NCBI RefSeq assembly: GCF_024758005.1
Contig: NZ_CP103288.1
Location: forward strand, 1,178,001 to 1,242,000
Source: Pseudarthrobacter sp. NS4
GTDB lineage: Bacteria > Actinomycetota > Actinomycetes > Actinomycetales > Micrococcaceae
Reading direction: 5' to 3'
Length of the DNA: 64,000 nt
Notes under the pieces: generated by a model
The model's input: only the letters and a program-made list of their open reading frames with translations
The model's database searches: none
What the model was told of the DNA's origin: nothing
Position numbers and translations under genes: made by a program
Part shown: positions 8,988 to 16,470 of the stretch, piece by piece
Position numbering within the stretch: the stretch's first letter is position 1
Layout of the letters: the number at the start of each line of letters is the position of its first letter

Positions 8988-9162
8988 TCTTCCGCTGCGG
9001 ATGGCAGGTTTCCCGTGGCTCACGTGCTTTGGCCTGCTCATCCTCGCGGCGATCTTCACGGTGGGCTTCATCGGCGAGGATTCCCCTCCCCAGCTTCTGA
9101 GCACTATCGGACTTGTGGCGCTCCTGGCGGTGGCGAACTGGTTGAACCACCGCAACAGGAAC
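8988..9162 (+). pseudogene. Diverged fragment of the amino acid permease 3' end
   Basis: Translation of this stretch (LPLRMAGFPWLTCFGLLI... to ...VANWLNHRNRN) matches the last 60 residues of the permease encoded at 7765-7926, with a few substitutions. There is no start and no upstream part of the gene. The frame then runs straight into hicA, giving one open frame 8977-9480. It is a remnant, not a gene, and forms the far side of a bracket around the SRPBCC gene. Confidence 0.85.
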
Positions 9163-9203
9163 GCTCGGCGCGCACTTCGCAATGCGCAGCCCACCTTGAG
9201 AAC

Positions 9204-9223
9204 TGGTGCCAAAAGTGGCACCA
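9204..9223. promoter_or_regulatory. Palindromic operator at the hicA start
   Basis: Perfect 8-bp arms TGGTGCCA (9204-9211) and TGGCACCA (9216-9223) are separated by four bases and abut the hicA start codon; the last base of the right arm is the A of the ATG. Toxin-antitoxin operons are usually autorepressed by the antitoxin through such inverted repeats, and HicB here has a ribbon-helix-helix domain that could bind it. Confidence 0.6.
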
Positions 9224-9480
9224 TGGTGCATGTGGCGAGCATCGACAAGATCGAAAAGCAAGCTAGAAACTCACCTGAGAACGTCTCCTACAGTGACATG
9301 CTCAAACTCTGTACGCATTACTTTGGTGAACCTAGGTCAGGTTCTGGAAGTCACAACGCAATCTTCAAAATGCCCTGGGCAGGGGATCCCAGGATTAATT
9401 TGCAGAACAAAAATGGCAAGGCCAAGCCGTACCAGGTGAAGCAAGCCATAGCCGCCATCGATCGGAGCAAGGAGAAGTAG
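9223..9480 (+). CDS. hicA: HicA-type mRNA interferase toxin
   Basis: 85 residues from the ATG at 9223. The sequence (IEKQARNSPENVSYSDMLKLCTHYFGEPR, then GSGSHNAIFKMPWAG and NGKAKPYQVKQAIAAID) is the short double-stranded-RNA-binding-like HicA fold, with the active-site histidine in SGSHNAIF. HicA toxins cleave mRNA. The upstream frame is open into the permease fragment, but the palindrome and the domain boundary favour 9223. Translation is coupled to hicB: the stop codon is followed directly by the hicB ATG. Confidence 0.85.
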   Translation: MVHVASIDKIEKQARNSPENVSYSDMLKLCTHYFGEPRSGSGSHNAIFKMPWAGDPRINLQNKNGKAKPYQVKQAIAAIDRSKEK

Positions 9481-9834
9481 ATGTCCACTCGAAAAGCAGC
9501 TGCTGCGCCATCTGCGGTGGCGCAGTATCGGTACTCGGTCCAGTGGTCGCCGGAGGATCATGAGTTTGTCGCCACTGTTCTCGAATTCCCCTCCCTCTCC
9601 TGGCTGGACGAGGATCAGTTCGAGGCGCTCCGCGGCATTGAACGGTTAGTGTCCGACGTCATCGATGAACTTACGCAGTCGGGTGAGCCCGTGCCCGAGC
9701 CCATCGCGACGCAAAAGTTTAGTGGGCGGCTCAACCTTCGGGTACCCCCGGAACTCCACCGCAAGCTCGCGATTGACGCTGCCAATCACGGCGTGCCCCT
9801 CAACAAGTACGCAACGGAGCGGCTGACAGCCTGA
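9481..9834 (+). CDS. hicB: HicB-type antitoxin
   Basis: 117 residues. The N-terminal part (YRYSVQWSPEDHEFVATVLEFPSLSWLDED) is the degraded RNase-H-like HicB domain that covers HicA. The C-terminal part (SGRLNLRVPPELHRKLAIDAANHGVPLNKYATERL) is a ribbon-helix-helix/Arc-type DNA-binding domain. It starts on the base after the hicA stop. Its role is to neutralise HicA and repress the operon through the palindrome at 9204-9223. The pair lies immediately after a broken permease copy, so it is likely an acquired module. Confidence 0.88.
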   Translation: MSTRKAAAAPSAVAQYRYSVQWSPEDHEFVATVLEFPSLSWLDEDQFEALRGIERLVSDVIDELTQSGEPVPEPIATQKFSGRLNLRVPPELHRKLAIDAANHGVPLNKYATERLTA

Positions 9835-10018
9835 GTTCTACGTCTCAGTGGAGTCTCGATTTCGTGGAGAGCTCCGCGATTCTGTCTTGCAGGATGCGCA
9901 ACTTCAGGCTCTAGCTTGCTAGACGGGATAGAAGCAGCGGGCGGGACGTTAGCCCCTATCGGGGCAGAGTCTCGCTTCCGGTGCGCACGCCCACGCCGCC
10001 AGGGCTGCTGAGGAGCGG

Positions 10019-10291
10019 TTAGCAGGTAACTATTACGGCCCCGGACCGGAGGTGGGTGTCCCACCCGCGGGCGATGAGTTGCTTGACCTGTTCGGAAAGG
10101 CGGTTTCCGCCCTCGGTAAGGAGCGCTTCGCATTTGTGGCAGGTGTGATGGGCAGGTGACGAGCCGGCAGCACCTACTGACGGCGGGCATCGTAGTTGGG
10201 GAGGGACCCCTCTATCGACTCGGACGCACAGGGGAATCCTGCTCCCTCTGGTCCCGCAATGGAGCTCGACCTTGACGTAATTCGGTTGCAT
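10019..10291 (-). CDS. Small cysteine-rich (zinc-ribbon-like) hypothetical protein
   Basis: 90 residues from the ATG at 10291, which has a strong ribosome site (AAAGGAG, 10300-10306) 8 bases upstream; longer versions of the frame are rejected for that reason. The sequence has a HTCHKC motif, paired with an earlier cysteine in LRCPPS and others at the termini (ELHCG, VTC), suggesting a bound zinc. No family is recognised. It stands alone between hicAB and the gntR gene, transcribed against hicAB. Confidence 0.6.
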   Translation of the reverse strand: MQPNYVKVELHCGTRGSRIPLCVRVDRGVPPQLRCPPSVGAAGSSPAHHTCHKCEALLTEGGNRLSEQVKQLIARGWDTHLRSGAVIVTC

Positions 10292-10516
10292 CACTGGTAC
10301 TCCTTTCCTGCTGGTACTCGTCGAGGTGGGCCCGGACGATGTACACACGGGAAAAGCTAACAGCGGGCTCTGACATTTCCTGTGGGGCTTTGCCGTTTCC
10401 CTGGGCAGCGGATCAGTAGCGCATGTTGCTGCTCGGCTCCGCGGACCGCACATGCACCTTGCGGGCGTGCTGCGGTATCCGCTTCTGTCAGTTGCCCAGG
10501 GAATGAAGTCGACGGG

Positions 10517-11287
10517 TTAGGTATCGCCCTGCGCCAGCCCCATAAACATCGTCCGGTGCAGGATGTCCACGTGTTTCCGGGAAACCTCCACTGCCTCCTG
10601 CACGTCCCCGGCACGGAGGGCTGCCACGAGGGCGATGTGGTCCTTATTGGACTTGTGCAGCTTCTCGATGGGGTATGGGATGAAGTAGTCGTAGAGCTCG
10701 GCGAGCGTCTCCTGATAAACGTGGGCGGCAGTGCCCATTCCTGAGGCGGTCCCCACCAGCTGGTGGAACCGCTCGTCCGCCTGGTGGTAGACGGACCAGT
10801 CCGTTGCTTCGGCCATGTCGCGGGTCAGCCGCTCCAGCTCATCCAATTGCTCAGACGAGGCATTAACAGCGGCATAGTGCGTCACCGCGCATTCGAAGAG
10901 CAGCCGCCGGTCTACGAGCCGGTTTACGGCCTGGGACTCGGCCGGCGACGCAGAAAGTTCCGCCAAAACATCCGTAGGCGGCGAATCCGCTACAAAGGTT
11001 CCGCCGGCCCGGCCGCGCCGGCGCACCACGACACCCTGCTCCGCCAGGCTGGCCAACGCGCGGCGTGCAGTAATCGGGCTGACCGACAGGCCCAGCGCCA
11101 CGTCCTCCTGGTCGGGCAGCCGCTCGCCCGGCTTCAGGAGCCCCAGGGAAATCGCCATGCCGATCCGCATCCGTACGGCGTCCATCGCGCTGCGGCGCTC
11201 CACCCCAGGCATCTTCCCGGCGCCGAGGCGCGGGGGCTCGGCGGTGTCCTCCAGCTGACGGGTCATGTCCGCTACTTTACGGCCCAC
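10517..11287 (-). CDS. GntR-family transcriptional regulator (FadR/FCD type)
   Basis: About 256 residues from a GTG at 11287 preceded by AAAGGGGGC; a start at 11266 (MTRQLED) is possible. A winged helix-turn-helix (MDAVRMRIGMAISLGLLKPGERLPDQEDVALGLSVSPITARRALASLAEQGVV) is followed by an all-helical FCD domain with the metal/ligand motifs DERFHQLV and SRKHVDIL. It is divergent from the nitrilase-permease-nitrilase operon, with a perfect palindrome in the gap, so it is almost certainly the operon repressor. The inducer is probably the transported amide, nitrile or amino acid compound. Confidence 0.9.
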   Translation of the reverse strand: MGRKVADMTRQLEDTAEPPRLGAGKMPGVERRSAMDAVRMRIGMAISLGLLKPGERLPDQEDVALGLSVSPITARRALASLAEQGVVVRRRGRAGGTFVADSPPTDVLAELSASPAESQAVNRLVDRRLLFECAVTHYAAVNASSEQLDELERLTRDMAEATDWSVYHQADERFHQLVGTASGMGTAAHVYQETLAELYDYFIPYPIEKLHKSNKDHIALVAALRAGDVQEAVEVSRKHVDILHRTMFMGLAQGDT

Positions 11288-11304
11288 ACCTGCCCCCTTT
11301 CCTT

Positions 11305-11327
11305 TATTAGATCATTCTGATCTAATA
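11305..11327. promoter_or_regulatory. GntR operator palindrome
   Basis: Perfect 10-bp arms TATTAGATCA and TGATCTAATA flank a 3-bp centre (TTC). It is the only A/T-rich palindrome in the 75-bp divergent gap, 18 bp upstream of gntR and 36 bp upstream of the first nitrilase gene. Size and position fit a dimeric FadR-type GntR regulator acting on both promoters. Confidence 0.7.
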
Positions 11328-11362
11328 TAACCCGGATCACACCCCAACGCGGAGACAAACCC

Positions 11363-12241
11363 ATGCAACGCATCCTTCCCCTCATCGCTGCCCAGTCCCG
11401 GCCGCGGCTCATCGGCGAACCAGTCTCGGCCTTCGCGGACGAGGTTAAAGAAGCCCTCCAAGCCCAGCCGCACAGCAAGCTGGTCGTCTTCCCCGAGCTG
11501 CACCTCTTCGGCGATGAAGACCCGGACCTGCAGCGCACCGAAATGCTCCAGGCAAGTGCCGAACCCCTGGACGGCCCAAGAGTCCAAGAGCTGAAACAAC
11601 TGGCGAAAGACCTCACCATCTGGCTGGTCCCCGGCAGCGTCTGCGAACGCGGCCCGGAGGGGCAGCTGTTCAACACCCAGCTGGTCCTGTCCCCGGAAGG
11701 GGAGCTCGCCGGCTACTACCGGAAGATCTTCCCCTGGCGCCCGTTCGAGCCCTACGATCCCGGCGACCGGTTCACCACCGTGGACCTGCCCGGCATCGGC
11801 AGGGTGGGCCTGAACATCTGCTACGACGCCTGGTACCCGGAGGTGTCCCGCCAGCTCGCCTGGATGGGTGCCGACGTGATCCTCAACGTCGTCAAAACAA
11901 CCACCCCGGACCGCAGGCAGGAACTGATCCTCGCCAAGGCCAACGCCATCGTCAACCAGGTCTTTATGGTCAGCGTCAACTGCGCCGGCCCCACCGGCCA
12001 GGGCAAGAGCATCATCGTGGACCCGGAGGGCAATACCCTCAGCGAGGCCAAAGACGATCAGCCGCAGCTGCTCACCGCGGAACTGGACCTTGCCGCCGTC
12101 GACCGTGTCCGCACGCACGGCACGGAGAACCTCAACCGCCCCTGGTCGCAGTTCGGCGAGGGGGAACCCGCCGTCGAACTTTCCGTCTACCAAGGCCGGA
12201 TCAATCCGGCCACCTGGACACCGCCGTCCTACAAGCCGTAA
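11363..12241 (+). CDS. Carbon-nitrogen hydrolase (nitrilase superfamily)
   Basis: 292 residues with the full nitrilase triad: E45 in VVFPELHLFG, K121 in YYRKIFPWRPFEP, and C153 in LNICYDAWYPEVSR. The enzyme hydrolyses an amide or nitrile C-N bond. The tryptophan-rich motif around C153 and the extended K loop set it apart from the second nitrilase of the operon (omega-amidase-like). It is first in an operon with a permease 9 bp downstream and a second C-N hydrolase, controlled by the divergent GntR protein. A role in uptake and stepwise hydrolysis of an external amide or nitrile is inferred; the substrate is unknown. Confidence 0.88.
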   Translation: MQRILPLIAAQSRPRLIGEPVSAFADEVKEALQAQPHSKLVVFPELHLFGDEDPDLQRTEMLQASAEPLDGPRVQELKQLAKDLTIWLVPGSVCERGPEGQLFNTQLVLSPEGELAGYYRKIFPWRPFEPYDPGDRFTTVDLPGIGRVGLNICYDAWYPEVSRQLAWMGADVILNVVKTTTPDRRQELILAKANAIVNQVFMVSVNCAGPTGQGKSIIVDPEGNTLSEAKDDQPQLLTAELDLAAVDRVRTHGTENLNRPWSQFGEGEPAVELSVYQGRINPATWTPPSYKP

Positions 12242-12250
12242 GGAAACACC

Positions 12251-13600
12251 GTGACAACAACCCTCACCCGCACGCTGAAGCTGCCCTCGCTGGTCCTGTT
12301 CGGGCTGGCGTACCTAACTCCGATCATCGTCCTGGGGATCTTTGGCATCATCGCCGAAACCACCGGCGGCGCCGCGCCCGCCGCGTACCTCGTGGCGCTC
12401 GTGGCCATGCTGTTCACCGCGCACAGCTACGGCCGGATGGCCATCGCCTTCCCCGTGGCCGGCTCCGCCTACACCTACGTCCGCCGCTCCATCGATTCCC
12501 GCGTCGGGTTCCTGGTGGGCTGGGCCGTCCTGCTGGATTACCTCTTCCTGCCCATGGTCATCTGGCTCATCGGCGGCTCCTACCTGAGCGCCCAGTTCCC
12601 CGGCATCCCCATCGGCGTCTGGATCGTGGGCTTCATCCTCATCACCACGCTGCTGAACGTCCTGGGCATCAAGGTGGCGGACAAGGCCAACTACGTGCTG
12701 ATGGCGTTCCAGCTGCTGGTCCTCGTGTTCTTTGTGGCGCTGGCCATCGGCAACGTGGTGTCAGCCAACGGCGCCGGGGCACTGGCCAGCGGGCAGCCGT
12801 TCTTCAATGACACCGCCAGCTTCGCCACCATCTCTGCCGGCGCGGCCATCGCCGCGTACTCGTTCCTGGGGTTCGACGCCGTCACCACCCTCACCGAGGA
12901 AACCATCAACCCGCGCCGGACCGTGCCGCGCGCCATCATGCTCGTGGCGCTGATCGGCGGCGGCATCTTCGTGGTGGTGTCCTATGTGACCCAGCTGGTC
13001 CACCCCGGCGGGGTGTTCGAGGACTCCGCCTCCGCGGCCAGTTCCATCGCGCTGCAGATCGGCGGGCAGCTGTTCGGCGCCGTGTTCCTGGCCGGCCTGG
13101 TGGTGGCGCAGTTCGCCTCCGGCCTCGCCGCGCAGGCCAGTGCGTCCCGCCTGCTGTACGCGATGGGCCGGGACTCCGTGCTGCCCAAGGCGGTCTTCGG
13201 CCGGCTCAGCGAGAAGTTCCACACCCCGGTGGCGAACCTGGTGGTCACCGGGATCGTGGGGCTGATCGCGATCTTCCTGGACGTGGCCACGTCGACGTCG
13301 TTCATCAACTTTGGTGCCTTCACCGCCTTCACGCTGGTGAACGCCTCGGTGGTGTTCCACTATGTGCGCCAGCGCCGGGCCGGGCAGCAGCTGAACCCGA
13401 TGTCCTACGTGGTGATCCCGGTAGTCGGCGCGATCATCTGCGCCTACCTGCTCTCCCGGCTGGACAGCAACGCCATTACGCTGGGGGTGTCCTGGCTCGT
13501 CCTGGGTGTGGTGGTTCTGGCCCTGATCACGCGGGGCTTCAAGGCGGCGCCGCCGGAGATGACCGCCACGGAGAAGGCAACGGTCGAAGCAGCCGCCTGA
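12251..13600 (+). CDS. APC-superfamily permease
   Basis: 449 residues from a GTG start with AAGGAA upstream, 9 bp after the first nitrilase. About 12 hydrophobic segments and the N-terminal LVLFGLAYLTPIIVLGIFGIIAETTGG motif place it in the APC superfamily (amino acid/polyamine/organocation transporters). It probably imports the substrate of the flanking nitrilases. Parts of its 3' third are repeated in broken form at 16326-16470. Confidence 0.88.
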   Translation: MTTTLTRTLKLPSLVLFGLAYLTPIIVLGIFGIIAETTGGAAPAAYLVALVAMLFTAHSYGRMAIAFPVAGSAYTYVRRSIDSRVGFLVGWAVLLDYLFLPMVIWLIGGSYLSAQFPGIPIGVWIVGFILITTLLNVLGIKVADKANYVLMAFQLLVLVFFVALAIGNVVSANGAGALASGQPFFNDTASFATISAGAAIAAYSFLGFDAVTTLTEETINPRRTVPRAIMLVALIGGGIFVVVSYVTQLVHPGGVFEDSASAASSIALQIGGQLFGAVFLAGLVVAQFASGLAAQASASRLLYAMGRDSVLPKAVFGRLSEKFHTPVANLVVTGIVGLIAIFLDVATSTSFINFGAFTAFTLVNASVVFHYVRQRRAGQQLNPMSYVVIPVVGAIICAYLLSRLDSNAITLGVSWLVLGVVVLALITRGFKAAPPEMTATEKATVEAAA

Positions 13601-14427
13601 CGCTGGCAGTTAGTCGTGTGGCCGCCGGGCCGAGGGAAGGAACAGCCGTGAGGATAGCGCTGGGACAGCTGGAGTCGGGCGCCGACATCCGGACCAACCT
13701 CGCCGCGATCGACGGGTTCGCCGCCGAGGCGGCGCGCGACGGCGCCGCGCTGGTCGCCTTCCCCGAGTACGCCAGCTACGAGAAAAAGAAGGTGGACGCG
13801 ACCTTCCCTGAGGTGGCCGAGCCGCTGGACGGTCCGGTCTGCCGGGAGCTCGCTGATATCGCCCGCCGCCAGCGCGTCGCGCTGGTGGCGGGCGTGGTGG
13901 AAACATCAGACGAGCCGGGCAGGGCGTACAACACGCTGGTGGCTTACGGGCCCGACGGCGGTCGGCTGGCTTATTACCGGAAGATCCACCTTTTCGACGC
14001 GCAGGGTTTCGGGGAGTCGACGTTCGTCAAGCCGGGACCGTCCACCGACCCGGTCGTGTTCGAGCACGGGGGAGTGCGGTTCGGGCTCATGACCTGCTAC
14101 GACCTCCGGTTCCCGGAACTGGCCAGGTCGCTGGCCGACGCCGGCGCGCAGGTCCTGCTGGTCTGCTCGTCCTGGGTGCCGGGCGAGCACAAGACGGAGC
14201 AGTGGCTGGCGCTGAACGCGGCGCGGGCCATCGAGAACAGCATCTACGTGGCGGGGGTGTGCCAGGCGCCGCCGGTATCGGTGGGGCGGAGCGTGCTAGT
14301 GGACGCAATGGGGGTTGTTGAGGCCGACCTCGGACTGGAACCGGGCGTGCGCACTGTGGATGTTTCGCTGGAGACGGTGGACCGGGTGCGGGAGTCGTTT
14401 CCTATGTTCCGGCAGCGGCGGCTGTAG
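13478..14427 (+). repeat. Direct repeat, copy A (permease tail plus nitrilase)
   Basis: This stretch and 16348-17296 are co-linear, same-orientation, diverged copies covering the last ~120 bases of the permease and the whole second nitrilase gene. The copies differ by many silent changes, so this is not a recent duplication. Together they bracket the DUF2510 and TIR genes. Confidence 0.85.
13648..14427 (+). CDS. Carbon-nitrogen hydrolase (omega-amidase/Nit-like), copy A
   Basis: 259 residues from the GTG at 13648 (MRIALGQLESGADI), with GAAGGAAC upstream. The triad is E40 (AFPEY), K112 (YRKIHLFDAQGFGE) and C150 (LMTCYDLRFPEL). The CYDLRFPE motif and short length are typical of Nit1/Nit2-like amidases that act on omega-amides or deaminated glutathione. 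It is last in the GntR-controlled operon and plausibly removes ammonia from the product of the first nitrilase or from a transaminated amide. A near-identical paralogue is at 16517-17296. Confidence 0.88.
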   Translation: MRIALGQLESGADIRTNLAAIDGFAAEAARDGAALVAFPEYASYEKKKVDATFPEVAEPLDGPVCRELADIARRQRVALVAGVVETSDEPGRAYNTLVAYGPDGGRLAYYRKIHLFDAQGFGESTFVKPGPSTDPVVFEHGGVRFGLMTCYDLRFPELARSLADAGAQVLLVCSSWVPGEHKTEQWLALNAARAIENSIYVAGVCQAPPVSVGRSVLVDAMGVVEADLGLEPGVRTVDVSLETVDRVRESFPMFRQRRL

Positions 14428-14475
14428 GGCACGAATTTCGCCACCCTTCCAGGAGTCGCCCATTCGGCACGGGTT

Positions 14476-15102
14476 TCAGTTATCCAATCTGGTTTGACCC
14501 GTCCATGACTGCCCGTCCCAGTAGGCCAGAACGCCTTTTGTAGATGTCGGATACCACCCGGCTTGTGATGCCACCTCGGCCCTTGACGGAGGCTGTGGAA
14601 TTGCCACCTCGGCCTTTTCCTTGGCTAGGGCTTCTTGGACCGAACATACATGAATTGTCCATCTTGTTCCGTTCCACCAGCGTGCAGTGCCTTGGCCTTC
14701 GTCGTACCAGCCAGGAGCAGGACCCCTACCAAAGGAATTCACAAGAGATTTGCGAAGCGACGAGGTGACCAGCGAAGAGCTTTGGGGCGGGGGAGCCATA
14801 CGGTTATGCCACTGCTCCGCCACGAATAACTCGGCTTGCTCTTTGGTCATCCGGCCAGCCTGAAACTCAGCGTCTGCCCACTTGCAGAGGTTGCCGTACT
14901 CGTTGGCCAACTGCTGCTGTCGCAAGTGGTTGAGCTGAGCTAACTGCTGCTGGCGGAGCTGGTTGAGCTGAGCAGCAGCAAGTTGTGCCTGAATAGCTCC
15001 CTGGGCTGCTAGTTGTTTCTGAATGTCGAGCTGTTGTCGTGACGTGATGAAGCTTCCGACATTGGCTGCCGTGTTGAGACGGTTGCCTTTCATCTTACCC
15101 AC
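14476..15102 (-). CDS. DUF2510-domain protein with glutamine-rich coiled coil
   Basis: 208 residues from a GTG with GAAGGAAAG upstream. The N-terminal half is Gln/Leu-rich (QLAAAQLNQLRQQQLAQL) and probably coiled coil. It is followed by two copies of the short tryptophan-rich DUF2510 motif: GWYDEGQGTARWWNGTRWT near residues 129-147 and GWYPTSTKGVLAYWDGQSWT near the C-terminus. DUF2510 is an actinobacterial motif usually attached to membrane or envelope proteins; its function is unknown. No membrane segment is visible here. It is divergent from the TIR gene, and both lie between the two nitrilase copies, so they may be one imported unit. A defence role is possible but not shown. Confidence 0.75.
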   Translation of the reverse strand: MGKMKGNRLNTAANVGSFITSRQQLDIQKQLAAQGAIQAQLAAAQLNQLRQQQLAQLNHLRQQQLANEYGNLCKWADAEFQAGRMTKEQAELFVAEQWHNRMAPPPQSSSLVTSSLRKSLVNSFGRGPAPGWYDEGQGTARWWNGTRWTIHVCSVQEALAKEKAEVAIPQPPSRAEVASQAGWYPTSTKGVLAYWDGQSWTGQTRLDN

Positions 15103-15338
15103 GGAACTTTCCTTCTAAGCGGCCTACGAAGAGTTGTCCCAGCCCTTGGCGGAAGATTATCGGAGATGGCTCCTCATGACTAGGTCTAGTTCGAGCACAT
15201 GGTGCTAGCGGTCCTTCTCCCGCCTCGATGGATCGGATACGGAACGGCAAAGGTGGGCTCGAAACGAAGTCAGCCTAGAGGGCCCCTGTTGCTAATGTTG
15301 AGCGAAATTACATTCCTTGCAGGGAGCAGGCGACTGTC

Positions 15339-16253
15339 ATGAAGGTATTTCTTAGTTGGTCCGGAGTCGATACGAAGAGTCATGCGGTGGCCCGAGCTCT
15401 TGACGAGTGGCTCCCCACTGTTCTCAATGCCGTTGACCCTTGGATTAGTTCACGCGGACTGATGGCGGGCTTGCAGTGGAACCAGCAGTTGGATAGAGAG
15501 TTGGACAACACCAACTTTGGCATCATCGTTGTGACTCCTTGGAACCAGCACTCCCAGTGGCTGAATTTTGAGGCGGGTGCTCTTTCGAAACGGGTTGGGG
15601 GTCTGGAGTCACGTGTAGCTCCCCTTCTTGTCGACTTCCCTAATGTGGCGAAGTTGACGGGGCCTTTGTCGAGCTATCAAGTCGTGCTGCCCACCAAAGA
15701 CGGCATTAATCAACTAGTCCTATCGATCAATCAGGCTCTTGGTGAGGAGTCTAGGAAATTCGACGCTTTAGAGCGAGCGTTCGATGTCTGCTGGCCGGCG
15801 CTCGAATCGATGCTCAAAAAAATCGACGAGGACCTTCCGAGCGAGGCCGATCCGGCGGCTGCACCGACGCCCCGGCCGGCAGCGGCAGACGAAACCGACA
15901 TGTTCAGTGAAATTCTTAATGCTATCCGCGGTCTCGCTCGATCCGATGCACGGCTTAGGAATGAAATTCACAAGAGTACAGCTGGCCAGCAGGAACCGAC
16001 GGTTGTTTACGTCCCCGCTGCAACTGCTGCTGGGGCACCGCACGAGTCTTTAGGCTCGAGGACGGCCCGCGCCGTCGAGAGATTGGGATACGCCACGGTG
16101 GCAGTGAGGCGCGGCCCTAGTGGTCGGGTGCGCGTAATTCTTTCTCAGCCGATATCCAAGGAGCAGGAGCAGGAGCTGGCTGAAGGGTTGGACTGGGATG
16201 ACCTCAAGATCAGAAGTCTCCACGTTGAGCCGTTACTGGAGGAAGAAGATTAG
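15339..16253 (+). CDS. TIR-domain protein, probable NADase-type defence effector
   Basis: 304 residues. The first ~150 residues form a TIR fold: MKVFLSWSG opens strand A, NFGIIVVTPWNQHSQWLNFEAGAL contains the glutamate (E78) that is catalytic in NAD-cleaving TIR domains, and VAPLLVDF and YQVVLPT follow. A helical linker (residues 150-215, with a Pro/Ala-rich stretch) leads to a small C-terminal domain of about 60 residues (ARAVERLGYATVAVRRGPSGRVRVILSQPISKEQEQELAEGL) that I do not recognise. TIR proteins of this type act in anti-phage systems such as Thoeris or Argonaute-linked loci, but no ThsA or pAgo partner is adjacent. Lower G+C than its surroundings supports transfer. Confidence 0.8.
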   Translation: MKVFLSWSGVDTKSHAVARALDEWLPTVLNAVDPWISSRGLMAGLQWNQQLDRELDNTNFGIIVVTPWNQHSQWLNFEAGALSKRVGGLESRVAPLLVDFPNVAKLTGPLSSYQVVLPTKDGINQLVLSINQALGEESRKFDALERAFDVCWPALESMLKKIDEDLPSEADPAAAPTPRPAAADETDMFSEILNAIRGLARSDARLRNEIHKSTAGQQEPTVVYVPAATAAGAPHESLGSRTARAVERLGYATVAVRRGPSGRVRVILSQPISKEQEQELAEGLDWDDLKIRSLHVEPLLEEED

Positions 16254-16325
16254 TCTCTCTAGACCACTCTCCAGTGTGGCTTTGCAGGTCAGAACAAGAC
16301 CTAATGACGCTCGAGTCCCCCTTAG

Positions 16326-16470
16326 CTGCTGTACGCGATGGGCCGCAACGCTGGGGGTGTCCTGGTTGGTGCTGGGTATGGTGGTCCTGGCCCTGATCAC
16401 CCCCGGGTTCAAGGCCTCGCCGCCGGAGATAACCGCCACGGAGAAGGCAACGGTCGAGGCCCCCGCCTGA
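16326..16470 (+). pseudogene. Broken copy of the APC permease 3' end with internal deletion
   Basis: The 20 bases at 16326-16345 are identical to permease positions 13151-13170 (encoding LLYAMGR). The next bases jump to the sequence matching 13478 onward (TLGVSWLVLGMVVLALIT... to the stop). About 300 bp of the permease is missing at the junction, and the two parts are in different frames. It is a clear gene remnant. Confidence 0.85.
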
